DNA of 64,000 nucleotides. It comes from Muraenolepis orangiensis. Lineage: Eukaryota; Chordata; Actinopteri; Gadiformes; Muraenolepididae. The position numbers and the translations under genes were made by a program. Positions 1-19,760 of the stretch are shown in pieces. Under the pieces are notes generated by a model. That model saw only the letters and a list, made by a program, of their open reading frames with translations, was not told where the DNA came from and searched no databases. Location of the stretch: NCBI GenBank assembly GCA_027704905.1, contig CM051000.1, positions 17,809,648 through 17,873,647 on the forward strand. The letters are read 5' to 3'. Position 1 is the stretch's first letter; every line of letters begins with the position of its first letter.

Positions 1-968
1 TCACCACCTGCCTTGAGGACATCAGGAGCTGGATGAGCAGGACTTTCCTCAAGCTCAACGCTAGCAAAACTGAGGCCCTGCTCATCGGCTCCAAATCCAC
101 CCTCACCAAGTCACAAAACACCCCAGCTCCAAACATCATCATCGACAGCTTCCCCGTACCAATCTCTTCCAAGTAAAAAGCCTCGGTGTCATTCTGGACA
201 GCTCCCTCTCATTTGCACCACACATTAAAAACATCACCCGCACTGCCTTCTTCCATCGTCGGAACATTTCCAGAGTCCGCTCATCTCTGTCCCAAATCCA
301 GCACTGAATCCTGGTCCACTCATTTGTCACATCCCGGATTGATTACTGCAATGCACTTCTGACTGGCCTTCCCATCAAACTCCTCAACAGACTGCAAATA
401 ATTCAGACCTCTGCTGCCCGGATCATCACCCGCACCAACTCATCTGACCACATCACCCCCGTTCTCATTCAACTACACTGGCTCCCTGTGCGCTACCGGA
501 TTGACTATAAAAACCTTTTACTCACCTACAAAGCTCTCCACAATCTAGCCCCCATCTACATCACTGACCTCCTTCAGGAGTACACCCCCTCCCGCTCTTC
601 TTCTTCTCCGCTCTTCCTCCGTTGGACTTCTCACCGTCCCCAGCTCACGCCTCAGCACCATGGGTGCTCCCAGACTCTGGAACCCCCTGCCACTACACAT
701 CCGACAGTCTGATTCCATAACAACTTACAAAACCCAACTAAAAACCCATGTGTTTAAACTGGCATATTCCTTATAAACTGTACCATCTTTCTTGTACGTT
801 TACTTCCTGTTGTTTGTCTTGTTTTAAACCCTGCGGACACTTTGTGAAGTCCACTGTTTTTATTTATTTTTTACTTACTTACTTATTTTACTGTAGCATA
901 TATGCGCTATAAGGTGTCCTTGGGTGTTTTGAAAGGTGCCCCACAAATCAAATGTATTATTATTATGA
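1..968 (+). mobile_element. 3' end of an L2-type LINE (decayed reverse transcriptase)
   Basis: Interrupted frames on the plus strand resemble the C-terminal part of a fish L2/Maui-type LINE polyprotein. A segment like SWMSRTFLKLNASKTEALLI lies near the start. About 475-560 reads LHWLPVRYRIDYKNLLLTYK, followed by ALHNLAPIYITDLL. GAPRLWNPLPLHIRQSDS lies near 665-710. Stops and frame shifts show it is dead. A non-coding 3' tail follows and ends in a short ATT repeat at 955-966. The clade is assigned from remembered motif likeness, not from a search. Confidence 0.75.
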
Positions 969-1149
969 TTAGAAAGGAGAGCGGAGAGGGGGAAGAGAGG
1001 AGAAGATGAGAGAAGGGTAAACATGGAAATGAGTCAGCTGAGGATCAGCCTGGGAGCCTGGCCCCAGGCAGTACTTAAGGTCCCTCTGAAACATGGATCA
1101 TTCAACTGTTGATCCACAGTTGCACTGGTTAACGCCCAACAATTAGGAT

Positions 1150-1423
1150 TCAGCCTTTTCTCACTGAAGACGCTGCGCAGGTGCTCATCCAGGCTCTTGT
1201 CATCTCCCGCTTGGACTACTGCAACTCCCTCCTTGCTGACGCCCCGGCGTCTGCCAACAAGCCCCTGCAGCTCCTCTGGTGTTCAACCCACCCGTGTTCT
1301 CCCACACATCTACCGTCAACTCCCCACCAATGTCACTGCAGAGTCACTGCCCATCTTTCCGGATCCTTCCCCTTTAGAAGGGGTAGTAGATTGTTTGCTC
1401 TTTAGTTAGTTATATATTGTTCT
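1150..1423 (+). mobile_element. second L2-like LINE fragment
   Basis: The plus strand at about 1181-1290 encodes ALVISRLDYCNSLLADAPAS followed by KPLQLLW, the typical L2-type RT C-terminal motif. The frame is lost shortly after. It directly precedes a copy of the dispersed 3'-tail repeat at 1424-1582, so the two may be one insertion. Confidence 0.6.
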
Positions 1424-1582
1424 ATTGTTTGCCAACTTATTGTACTTCTACCTGGGCACTGGTTCAGTTCTTGGAGACTGAGGAATAAAATTACCTACCT
1501 TTGTTGAAACACACTATTGTAAGTCACTTCGGACAAAAGCGTCTGCAAACTGACTGTAATGTAATGTAATGTAATGTAATGT
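1424..1582 (+). repeat. dispersed repeat family R1, plus copy
   Basis: The segment carries the modules shared by all R1 copies in this window: an 'AACTTATTGTACTT' block, a 'GGGCACTGGTTC' block and a terminal 'GGACAAAAGCGTCTGC' block, then (TAATG)n at about 1557-1581. The last block resembles the 3' tails of fish L2 LINEs and V-SINEs. Other copies are near 11302, 12336, 23553, 32618, 39075, 46460 and 61012. Confidence 0.65.
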
Positions 1583-1630
1583 CACAACAGTGTTCTTTCA
1601 ACAATGCCACTGTTAGACCATCGGTAATCT

Positions 1631-1805
1631 GGGATCCAGCAGTCCTACTGTGTTATGGCAGAGCTTCTGATCCAGCAGTCCTACTATGTTATAGCAGAAC
1701 TTCTGATTAGTCCTACTGTGTTATAGCAGAACTTCTGATTAGTCCTACTGTGTTATAGCATAACTTCTGATCCAGCAGTCCTAGTATGTCATAGCAGAAC
1801 TTCTG
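1631..1805. repeat. tandem repeat, 36-48 bp units
   Basis: About four to five imperfect copies of a unit containing 'CCTACTGTGTTATAGCAGAA' with CTTCTGAT at its end. The stretch 1806-2330 after it holds nothing I recognise. Confidence 0.8.
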
Positions 1806-2331
1806 GAGTGAGAACTGGCACAGAACCAAAAACAGATCTATATGACCGGATAGCTGCTTGTGAGTCCCTGGTGTCACATCGGTCTTTGGTCTCGGGTCTC
1901 ATTTGAGATCATTTGCGATGCGTCTGGTTCGACCCGACCCAGTGTGAAGCCACCATACTTAATCATAATTCTCTGGCTGAGTCATTCCCCCCCCCGGGGG
2001 AGTCACATGGAACATTCTGCCTGCAACATTCATATTTGATATCTCCAGATATATACAGACGGGGATGTTTCACCTATAGGCTGGCAAGTGCACTGAGAGC
2101 AATTGGAATCTCCTCTTGCGGCCAACAGGGAGTACTGAGGGTCGGATCCGCCTTTTTTGTTTGCGTTCTCCCGGAACTTCACTGCACAGGGTTAAAGAGG
2201 CTTCTCTGGCGGCTTGTCCTGCCAAGCAGCTGTTGAAGGAGCCGCTAGGGACCAGAGAGCAGAGGAATGGGCCGGACGTCCAAGATGGAAGAGAGGATTA
2301 AAAATGCGAAAAACAATGAAAAATGAGAGAC

Positions 2332-2437
<106 letters not shown>

Positions 2438-2529
2438 CACATTTAGATAGGGAGACTACAGCTAGACAGACTACAGCTAGACAGAGTGAAAGACAAACAG
2501 GAAGACAGAAACAGCCAGACCATGAAGAT

Positions 2530-2660
2530 AAATCAAGTCAAGTCAAGTTTATTGACTCGTATAAGCAATGAGTGAAAATCTTAAGTGCAATACCCGACGA
2601 ACAGACAGCAGTTAAAAAATAAAAAAATAAGTAAAAAGTATAAACTGTATAAAGTTAAAA
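2530..2660. repeat. degenerate dispersed repeat fragment
   Basis: The segment begins with TCAAGTCAAGTCAAG and a TTTATTG block, then an A-rich stretch with 'AAGTGCAATA'. This resembles the repeat near 20331-20640, and the same TCAAG repeat recurs at about 29222. I could not assign a family. Confidence 0.35.
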
Positions 2661-2672
2661 GTTCAAAGTGTC

Positions 2673-3000
2673 ATAAGAGAGAGAGAGACACACAATAGAG
2701 GGGGAAAAGAAAGGGAGAGAGAAAGAACAACAGATAGATGCAAGAGAGGGGAGGGAGAAAGAGAGCAAGAGCGAGAGAAGAGGGAAGAGAGGGAGGGAAA
2801 GAGAAAGGAAAGAGAGAGAGAGGACAATAGATAGACACAAGAGAGGGAAGGACGAAAGAGAGAAGAGGGAAGAGAGGGAGAGACAGGAGGTAAGAGAGGG
2901 AGCGAGAGAGAGAGAGAGGGAGTGAGAGAGGAGGACAGAGAAAAGGAGAAAGACTTGTTTGACCGTCTGCGGTCCAAAGCACTGGGCAGAGGAGGAGGAG
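2673..3000. repeat. purine-rich GA/GGGA low-complexity tract
   Basis: About 330 bp of imperfect GAGA, GGGAGA and AAGAGAG motifs on the plus strand. Open frames on the minus strand here are Ser/Leu/Pro-rich shadows of the polypyrimidine strand. Confidence 0.85.
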
Positions 3001-3244
3001 GAGGAAAATAATTAACATGAATAGCACTCGGGGGAATGTTGGTTTCCTTGACGACCATGGACGTAGCCAAACAAATGTCCCCTTTCATAACAATGCAAGA
3101 CAAACGCAATATCCTCCCTAATAAGAGTCCATTTATCTGCCGGGCGAAGCGTGTCCTTCTGGGAAGCCGTGTGTGTAAAGTGGGTGTTTTAACAATGTTA
3201 CTGTAAGGTCCTGAAAGACGGCAGCTTCCAGACGTTCTCAGCCC

Positions 3245-3640
3245 GTGATCTCAGGTCTAGTTCTGACTCTGACCTCAGCCTTAGATTCGTGACCTCAGGT
3301 TTAGGTCTGACCCCTGACCTCAGGTGTAGGTCTCCCTGACCTCAGCTTCAGGCCCGCGAGTGCAGGTTTAGGTTTAACTCGTAACCACAGGTTTAGGTCT
3401 GACCCATGACCTCAGGTTTAGGTCTGACCTGTGACCTCAGGTTTAGGTCTGACCCATGACCTCAGGTTTAGGTCTGACACGTGACCTCAGCCTTAGATCC
3501 GTGACCTCAGGTGTAGGTCTGACCCCTGACCTCAGCTTCAGGCCTGTGACTGCAGGTTTAGGTTTAACTCGTAACCACAGGTTTAGGTCTGACCCATGAC
3601 CTCAGGTTTAGGTCTGACACGTGACCTCAGGTTTAGGTTA
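3245..3640. repeat. minisatellite, ~24-bp unit
   Basis: Repeated copies of a unit of the form 'GACCTCAGGTTTAGGTCTGA', with the variants CCCATGACC and ACGTGACC. About 14 imperfect copies, including one larger duplicated block (3358-3440 resembles 3540-3625). Confidence 0.85.
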
Positions 3641-3955
3641 TGTCTGTCTGACTGTACAGGGTTCTGTCTGTCTGACTGTACAGGGTTCTGTCTGTCTGTG
3701 CAGGGTTCTGTCTGTCTGACTGTACAGGGTTCTGTCTGTCTGTCTGTGCAGGGTTCTGTCTGTCTGACTGTACAGGGTTCTGTCTGTCTGACTGTACAGG
3801 GTTCTGTCTGTCTGTCTGTGCAGGGTTCTGTCTGTCTGACTGTACAGGGTTCTGTCTGTCTGTCTGTGCAGGGTTCTGTCTGTCTGACTGTACAGGGTTC
3901 TGTCTGTCTGACTGTACAGGGTTCTGTCTGTCTGTCTGTGCAGGGTTATGTATCC
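3636..3955. repeat. minisatellite, ~20-24-bp unit
   Basis: About 14 copies alternate between two variants: 'TGTCTGTCTGACTGTACAGG' and one with a further TGTC and GTGCAGG. Both strands are open across it because the unit length avoids stops. This is not evidence of a protein. Confidence 0.9.
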
Positions 3956-4019
3956 AGCAGAACTGAAAGGGCTGAATGGGATCAGAACCCAAATCCAACC
4001 CTGACCCTAGAGAGAGGGA

Positions 4020-4252
4020 GAGGACCTGGAAGGAGAGAAGGTGTGTGGTGTGTGTGTGGTGTGGTGGGTGTGGTGTGTGTGTGTGTGTGGTGTGCATTGT
4101 GAGGTTCTGTGTCAGTGTGTGTGAGGATGTGTGATTTTGTGATCACACATCCTGGAGGATTGCACTTTTTGAGCTTGCATGTGTGTGTGTGAGAGTGTTT
4201 GCGGTTTGTACATATATGTGATTGTGTGTGTGTGTTCTTATAAGTGTGCAGT

Positions 4253-4310
<58 letters not shown>

Positions 4311-4330
4311 TGTGTGTGTGTGTGTGTCTT
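4020..4330. repeat. (GT)n-rich tract with core microsatellite 4254-4327
   Basis: Interrupted GT repeats from about 4040, becoming a nearly pure (GT)n with one TGTA interruption from 4254. Confidence 0.9.
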
Positions 4331-4519
4331 TGTCTTCTGGAGCCAGAGGTGGTTGCAAATCACTTTCAGCAGGAGGGTGGGGTGTCGGGTGCTGGGCCAG
4401 GGGGTCCACCCTGAGTCCTGGCAGAGGTACCGCTCACTAATCAACCACAGAAGAAGAAGAAGAAGAAGAAGAAAAAACGCTGCGCCAAGAGCTCTGGTTT
4501 CAGCTCCTGCGGACACACA

Positions 4520-4715
4520 TCCTCAGGAACCATCACCAGGACCATCCGGAACTATCATCATCATCAGGAACCACCATCACCAGGAACCATCATCAGAAAC
4601 CATCCTCAGAACCATCACCAGGAACCATTAGGAACTATCATCAGAACCATCCTCAGGAACCATCATAAGGAACCACCACCAGAACCATTGTCAGGAACCA
4701 TCACCAGGAACCATT
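4520..4715. repeat. imperfect 'GGAACCATCATCA' tandem repeat
   Basis: About 12 degenerate copies of a 14-18 bp unit built from GGAACCATC with AC or ATC interruptions. Confidence 0.75.
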
Positions 4716-4868
4716 ATTTGTAGATCATTTTGGTGCAAAACAGCTACATATATGTATGTGTGTGTGTATCCCTGGCGTATCTCACTAATGAAAAAAATCA
4801 TAAATGTTTCCATCAGGGATTTCAAAAGTAAAACAAACAATAAACAGCTGAACACAAACCAATAATGT

Positions 4869-5107
<239 letters not shown>

Positions 5108-5308
5108 AATAAATAACCACGAAATGGACCGCATTCCAGAAGAAGAGGCAGCCGTGAGTAAATCGTCCCACATCCAAATAAATAACATGACGAAATAGGA
5201 ATTTAACGAGCACTACTTAAAGTTCGTGAGTTTCACGAGAAATACCATTAACTAATTGGTATTACAGGCACACGTGATCATCCGAATCTAAACCCCTTGG
5301 CCGAGGTC

Positions 5309-5314
5309 TATAAA
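5309..5314 (+). promoter_or_regulatory. candidate TATA box of prss23
   Basis: A TATAAA hexamer lies 283 bp upstream of the start codon at 5597, in a GC-richer stretch after the long CT array. Position and sequence suit a core promoter, but there is no transcript evidence. Confidence 0.35.
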
Positions 5315-5596
5315 CCGTCCCACCACTGGAAACGCCGGTTACCCCCACGTGACCGTCTTTTCCGATCTGCTGGAGTTGGGCACCTCCACTGTGCTCCTCA
5401 TCATCACCAACACCACAGCTACAGCACGACGTACAGGCGCACTTCTCACCGGATAGCTTACACACATACCCGACTCGTCTCGGTCGGTCTCCTCTCGACG
5501 AGCGGGCGATAAAAAAAAGACTACTTTTTCCTTTTTTTTTTTTCTTTCTAAATCTCGTCCGTCGGTCACCGATTCACCTGCAGACTATTGGGAAGC

Positions 5597-5702
5597 ATGC
5601 GCCCGATGGGAGAGATCTCGCGGTAAGTGGGGTTGGAGTGATTTGCATATTTAACATAATGGATACAAAGAATATAAATCGGTACACTTCTTCACGCTGA
5701 GA

Positions 5703-5776
<74 letters not shown>

Positions 5777-8068
5777 GGGGGGGGGGTGTGGGTGCTAGAA
5801 CTTGTGCGTGTGTCTGAGTGTGCGCGGTCGCGGTTGCGTTTCCCTTTCATGTAGCGCGGTCAATATTTACTAAATTAAAATATGTAAGCCTATAACAATA
5901 TTGGGTAGGACTACCACTACAGAAAGAGATACGATCTAGGCTATATATGTTTGTCTATGATTGACATGAGCACAATGCAATGTAGATTTGCTTCAATTCT
6001 ATAAAGAAAGATGCATTTCAAATACCAAAATATAATCTAGAATCTCTCACAAAAAATGCATTAATACTAAATCAACGCAGTTGGATATAAATATATATAT
6101 ATATATATATAATTTTTTCAGACATTGTATAAGTAAAGCCTTTTTTTAAAGTGAATTTTCTATAAACCCTCAGAGACTGTAGTGATGTTGAAATACCCCC
6201 CCCCCCAGGCCTCGGTTCTGTATATTTACCCTTCAAATGTCTCTAAACTAACTCTTTGTTGGACAGAAGAGGCATGTTGGGTGTGGCAACAATACGACTA
6301 AACCAAGCAAGCCTTGAGAAGTCTACTAGTCACCTAATGTTATACATAAACAGTAACTATAAACAGTACTTTACCTTACTTATACTTTATCTATACTATA
6401 CCTTACCTATAGGGTACACTATACTATAGCTATACTACACCTTACCTTACTATAACCATACCTATATTATACTATACTATATACTTCAATACTATACTAT
6501 ACCAATACTTATATGACCAAATATAATTTATCCTATACAAGAATAACTCTTCTCTCTGAGGAACTTAAAGGGAGTTTTTCAGTGCTTGTGTCATCAGGGC
6601 TTGAGGCTCTGAGGGTTCTTCATGTCACTCTTATTGCATCTCTAGCATGTTTTACTGTTGTACTAGTTTATTATTGCAGCATGTTTGTACACACACAATA
6701 CATGTTATTAAATGTGTCCCCTGAGGCCTGAGACAGTTTCCAATAACTAAAACTGCCTGTCTGATACATTCTCTGATGTATATGTAGATAAGGGGACAAA
6801 TTAAGTTTATGCCCAGAACCTCACATCATCTGGCCCTCCCCCCTCCTTCCTACAGGTCTAGCTCCACTCTCCCTCTCCTCCTCATCTTCCTCCTCCCAGC
6901 TGTGGTCCAGTCCGCCCGGGAACAGTGGCACCTCCAGCGGGTCCCGGTGGTCCTGCCCCTGCAGACGGCCACCCGGCCCGCCCCCCGCTTCCTGTCCCCC
7001 GCCCACCTGGAGGTCACCTCCGCCTGCGACCCCGAGTGCCACCGGGCGGCGCCGAGGCCCAGCTACTGGGACCTGAGGCAGCTGCTGGCCTTCGAGACGC
7101 TGCACAGGGGCGGCCGCCTCACCGAGACCGCCGTGGGCATCTACGGTTACGACCCCGAGCGCGCCGACACCAGCCCGGCGTACCGCGGCCCGGACGCCGG
7201 CGAGGTCGTAAAGGCGCCGGTGCGGCGGAAGCGGCAGATCTTCGGCCACGACGGCCGCTTCAGCATCGCGGGGCAGGACCACCTGCTGCGCTACCCCTTC
7301 TCCGTGGCGGTCAAGCTGTCCACCGGCTGCTCCGGGACGCTGGTGGGCGACCGCCACGTGCTGACCGCCGCCCACTGCGTCCACGACGGCAAGAACTACG
7401 TCAAGGGCGCCCAGAAGCTCCGCGTGGGCTTCCTGAGACCCAGCCACCGAGACTCCGCCTCCTCCTCTAACGTCACCACCAATCACCTCGGCGGCGGCGC
7501 GCCTGACTCTCCGGCGTCCAACCACAAGATGCGGTTCCAGTGGATCCGCGCCAGGCGCACCCACGTGCCCAAGGGCTGGGTGAGGGGCGGGGCCAACGAC
7601 GTGGGCGTGGGCATGGACTACGACTACGCCCTGCTGGAGCTCAAGAAGCCCCACCGCCGGCGCCACATGAAGCTGGGCGTGAGCCCGCCCGCACAGCATC
7701 TGCCCGGCCGCCGGGTCCAGTTCTCTGGGTTTGACAACGACCGGCGCGGCCAGCTGGTCTACCGGTTCTGCGGCGCCAGCGAGGAGACGGCCGACCTGCT
7801 GTACCAGCACTGCGACGCCCGGCCCGGCGCCAGCGGCTCGGGGGTGTACGCCCGCATGTGGGACCGCCGGCGCCGGCGCTGGGAGAGGAAGGTGATCGGC
7901 GTGTTCTCGGGACACCAGTGGGTGGAGCGGCAAGGCGCCGGGGGCGGGGCCGGGGGCGGGGGCCCCACCCAGGAGGAGTACAATGTGGCGGTGAGGATCA
8001 CACCGCTCAAGTACGCCCAGATCTGCTACTGGATCCACGGGAACTTCGTGGACTGCAGGGAGGGGTGA
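5597..8068 (+). CDS. prss23: serine protease 23-like secreted trypsin-fold protease
   Basis: Coding exons are 5597-5622 and 6856-8068 (1,239 nt, 412 aa). The first exon ends at a strong GTAAGT and the second follows TCCTACAG, joining in phase to give a short N-terminus plus a hydrophobic core (LPLLLIFLLPAVVQS): a clean signal peptide. A longer unspliced frame starting at 6809 would lack this. A basic RRKR at residues 132-135 precedes QIFG, consistent with proprotein cleavage. The catalytic triad is visible: His182 in LTAAHC, Asp265 in MDYDYALLEL and Ser335 in GASGSGVY. Presence of the serine fits PRSS23, whereas the paralogue PRSS35 is regarded as lacking it. Human PRSS23 is 383 aa. Exon 2 is extremely GC-rich at third positions, unlike its AT-rich surroundings. 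A Gly-rich insert (GAGGGAGGGG) lies near the C-terminus. Substrate is not inferable. Confidence 0.93.
5623..6855 (+). other. prss23 intron 1 (no gene seen inside)
   Basis: An AT-rich intron. It holds a (GT)n then G-run at 5707-5786, a (TA)n at about 6091-6110 and a degenerate TACTATACC-type repeat at about 6355-6510. I see no further coding signal. Confidence 0.75.
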
Positions 8069-8224
8069 GGGGTGAGGGGGGGGGGGGGGGGAGGACGTGG
8101 ACCTGGACCGGTTCAGACCGGATTGAACCAGACCACACACACACACACAAGAAACCATGGGGGTCAGAGAGGATGAGGTCACGCTCGCCATAAGGGTTCC
8201 GGTGTGCGTTGAGATAAGATGACA

Positions 8225-8342
8225 TGATAGTGACATCGTGATGACGTCATCATGACATCGTGATGACGTCATCCTGACGACGTCATCCTGACATCGTGAT
8301 GAAGTCATCGTGACATCGTGATGAAGTCATAGTGATGACGAC
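8225..8342. repeat. ~20-bp minisatellite rich in CRE-like palindromes
   Basis: Six or so imperfect units of 'GACATCGTGATGACGTCATC', some with GATGAAGTCATC. It lies in the probable 3' UTR or 3' flank of prss23. Several units contain the full TGACGTCA palindrome, the consensus CREB/ATF site. Confidence 0.85.
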
Positions 8343-8781
8343 ACAGGACATTCAGGAAGATCTTTCTCCTTATACGCTTTATTCTAATTCTACTAAGAGC
8401 ACACTGTGCGGGAGCAGGTTTCTACTGTAAACAACGGCTTCATGTGAGAATGAATGTAGTTCACTGTGTTGTGTCAGTCATATTTGTTGCGATCAAAAAG
8501 ACAAAACTTGTACCTTTATTTGTGTTGCACGGACACATGTATACCGTTTACGTGTACAATACGTGTTGATTTGTACTATTACCGTATACTGCCACCTGGT
8601 GGAAATACGTTACACTGTAAGTGTCCGTCACAATCAACAGTACTTATTCGGATTTTGGAGTAAGTAGGCACAGTTTATTGTAATGTTTCAAAAACGGCAA
8701 CGCATGTGTTTTGAATTATAAAATGTCACATAATTCTATATACTCATCCAATGTTTTTTTTTGTGGAAACGGTAAAACTCC

Positions 8782-8787
8782 AATAAA
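8782..8787 (+). terminator. AATAAA polyadenylation signal for prss23
   Basis: The first plus-strand AATAAA downstream of the stop codon at 8068, implying a 3' UTR of about 730 nt. A minus-strand AATAAA (TTTATT at 8845-8850) lies about 60 bp beyond, so the convergent tmem39a transcript could end nearby. Confidence 0.55.
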
Positions 8788-8934
8788 AATTAAAACAAAA
8801 AGGTGAATAAATGAAAACTCAGGAGTGTTTAAGAACAAACCTCTTTTATTGGGGCGGATGCCAGATGAAAGGCGGTACGTTCATGGGGGGTGAGGTGCTA
8901 CTAACTGAAATAAGGAGGACCTTTGCAGAGCAGA

Positions 8935-9128
<194 letters not shown>

Positions 9129-10024
9129 TTTGGTTAACCTCTTTCTGTACATTCAGGCAGTGAAAACAACAAAGACCCAATGTTGTCCAGAAGAAACAAT
9201 GAGAAAACATACTGAAGGGTCCCTGTCGTACTGTTCCACAGGCAGCCAGGCCCCCCTGTAAGCCTTTCCGTAAGCCAATACGGACACAACACAGGAGGAG
9301 CAGACGCTATATAACACTTGATAGGCGGAGCCTATAGATAGGCCTTCGGTCTCCAACCGCAAGCGACCACCGGCGTTTGATTCATTCAACCAGAGAGAGA
9401 GAGAAAAATCCACCTTACTTCCCGACTGACACGTGTGACGGAGAAACCCTCGGCTACGGCACGACGGTCCCCTTTAAGGTTCCCGGCACCAGACACACGA
9501 AACCACCTGTGACACACGCAGTGTGACTACCACCGAGAGGTGCTGTCAGACACCACAAGGAGGTGACGGAGGAGATGTTAAACAAAAAAAAACATAAAAC
9601 AAAGCCATCATTTTCGCCCCTTCTGCTGGGTTCAACGTTCCAATGTGATCAACAGGAAGTCGGTCTGCGTTGAGGTGGCCATATATACGGCGTGGACAGA
9701 CCCTTTCGGTTGTGACGGACATCTGGCGAGTCCCGGGGTCAATCGACATAACACCGCCGCTCGTTCCGTCCTCCGTATCCTAGCGACAACCGTCGGAAAA
9801 CAACCCAAATGGAAAAGGGAAAGGCCAGACGTGGTAGCGGACCGGGGGTCTGGAAGGCACAGATTTGATCAGGGAGAGATGAAGAAGAAGATGATGATGA
9901 GGAGGAAGAGGAGCAGAGCCGGCGTCGTGTGGTTCATTACAGATATTAAAAAGATGAACAGTGCTCTCTAACGTACCACAAAGAAACCCGCCCATAACGT
10001 TTGAGAGATAAAAAAAACATCAAC

Positions 10025-10030
10025 TTTATT
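10025..10030 (-). terminator. candidate polyadenylation signal for tmem39a
   Basis: TTTATT on the plus strand reads AATAAA on the minus strand, about 720 nt past the tmem39a stop at 10751. A second candidate is at 8845-8850, so alternative 3' ends are possible. Confidence 0.4.
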
Positions 10031-10750
10031 TTTTTTCTGTGGTTTGCAGCTTTAAAAAAAAAGCTGCCGTCGTTGATGATGTCGGCGAGCCAACACGCCT
10101 CCATCCCCGACAAAACGGACCAATCACACGCCTCCATCCCCGACAAAATGGACCAATCTGACGCCTCAACCCTCAGTCGACAAAATACATGAAAACAAAA
10201 TCGATCGGAACACACGAGGCGTCCGGACCGACCCGTCCACCCAGACTCAGACCGGGAACACGTGGCCTGGCAGGGCCCCCGGCAGCACGGTGTATCTTTG
10301 GCAGGACTCTTCCCCCCCCCCCCCCTCCCCCATTCACCAACTCCTCCCAACGGGTATCAACCCGGAGGTCTCGATCCGTCAGCATGGGGGGGGGGAAAAG
10401 CTTCGTAACACAACATGCAACGGACCTCGCCGTCGTGGTAACGCTCGATGCGACGGCGCGGTATACAAAATAAAAAATACTCTTTAAATAGGAATATAAA
10501 CATGAGGCATGAAAATAGAACCGTATCAAAACAGACATTGTGAGTTCACTGTCCCCTGTGTTCTTCCCCCCCCCCCCCTCCTCCTCCTCCTCCGCTCCCC
10601 CGCTTTCACATCCCCATGGAAACTCACATCCCCCCCCCCCCGGCCTCCCCCCTCGCTCGCTTATGTCCAAAGAGGAGTTCGGGGAGGAGGAGAAGTAGGT
10701 GGAGCCAGTCCATGCTATCGCCAGTCGGGAAGAGGAGGAGGACCAGACGG

Positions 10751-18407
<7,657 letters not shown>

Positions 18408-18646
18408 GGTACCCGGTTACCGCGGCAACCACCAGCCAACAGTCCCCCCCCCACCCTCCCCCTCCTCCTCTCCTCCTCCCTCCTCCTCCTCCTCAATGGT
18501 CGACCGTACACACACGGGTCCCTGAGGGGGAGAGAAAACAGGAAACAAAAATGTGCAGATGTTAACAGGGGCTGAGAAACACCATCATGGCTTCTGTTCC
18601 GGTTTAGTTTTTAGTAGAACCGATGGTGGAGTGAGAAACAGCTCTG

Positions 18647-18650
<4 letters not shown>

Positions 18651-18742
<92 letters not shown>
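18651..18742. repeat. (CA)n microsatellite, ~92 bp
   Basis: Pure CA run in the probable first intron of tmem39a. Confidence 0.97.
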
Positions 18743-18744
<2 letters not shown>

Positions 18745-19145
18745 GTTTTGCCATTAGATAGCATTTCACTTAAATCATCACTGGACAAATGATAATAGAG
18801 ATAGAGGGAGATAAAGATAGAGATATATATGTGATATATGTCCTATGAAACAGCTCCACTCGTAGGAGCAGAACGATGTCGGCCCAGTCCAAGTTAGAAC
18901 TGTGTGGAGGTGCTGCCCTCACTGTGCCCCATTTCACATCAAGTGAACCCAAAGTTTAAAGTGCAATAAAGCTAAACTAGGAACTGATAGCGTGAGACGC
19001 AGAAGGCGTTTCCCCTGCTTGGGACAAGTGTGCAGAGTTCCCCCACATACAACCAAGTGGCCCGTCCAGAACCACTCTGGGGCTCCAGTGTTGTTGTTGT
19101 TGTGTCTCCTCCACAGGAGGCGTGCAGCGGCATGCGTCAACTTAC

Positions 19146-19230
19146 CATTTATGGACCGCGGCAGCATGCAGGGTTGTGATACACACATCTGGAGGAACTT
19201 GTAGGGACACACACACACCACACTTTGCTC
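19146..19230 (-). other. tmem39a: candidate non-coding first exon of tmem39a (3' boundary only)
   Basis: The minus strand has a consensus donor, ATG then GTAAGTTG, with the exon ending at 19146. It is about 620 bp upstream of the acceptor at 18521. Human TMEM39A also starts with a mostly non-coding exon. The 5' boundary is a guess. Confidence 0.4.
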
Positions 19231-19349
19231 TAAGTGTGGTGAGCAAGCAGCGGCACCTAGTGAAGCACCTAATCAGGCCACCACTACTTAAAGGTGTGTT
19301 TTTTAGAGGATGGCATGTTAAAAGTGCAATTATGCGTGTAACTTACACC

Positions 19350-19760
19350 GTTTCAACAACATGCGGATGGTGTCCTGGCGGAGGATGCATCAGTCACTGG
19401 AGGCAGCCCCAGCCGTGCGCCTCAACACGGCCACGAACATGTCGGCTGCTGCTGCTGCCTTTCGCTTCTTAAATGGTCTCCAAAAAAATCGCAATCGCGC
19501 GTCGAGGGGGGGTTCACGACGAGGCCCCGCGTGTATCCCGACTACGGGGGAGTTTGACGGCGTTAAACTGTTAAACTTGTGCCAAGAGAGTGAGCAACAG
19601 TGTTGCACTGCAACAGGGAGACCGACGTGGCAAACCTGCACCTCCTCTGGCCGCGCGTCATCAGGTGCGCGACGCTGCGCCTCCCCGCTGTTGGACGTCA
19701 TCAGAGGCGCGACGTCCGCGCGTGTGCCCCCCACATCCATGGTGCCCCCCCCCACAGTCG
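19350..19760. promoter_or_regulatory. CpG-rich segment, possible tmem39a promoter
   Basis: Unlike its flanks, this stretch is GC-rich with many CG dinucleotides, especially 19490-19560 and 19620-19730. It sits just upstream of the candidate first exon. Frames here (for example plus 19361-19810) match no family I know. Confidence 0.35.

Noticed and set aside
3636..3955. CRISPR-like regular repeats
   Set aside because: Units are contiguous with no unique spacers, and the context is a vertebrate genome. It is a minisatellite.
6821..8308. 495-codon antisense open frame over prss23
   Set aside because: It mirrors the GC3-rich sense exon, is Val/Gly/Ala/His-rich and has no recognisable domain. 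The sense strand has the full protease triad.
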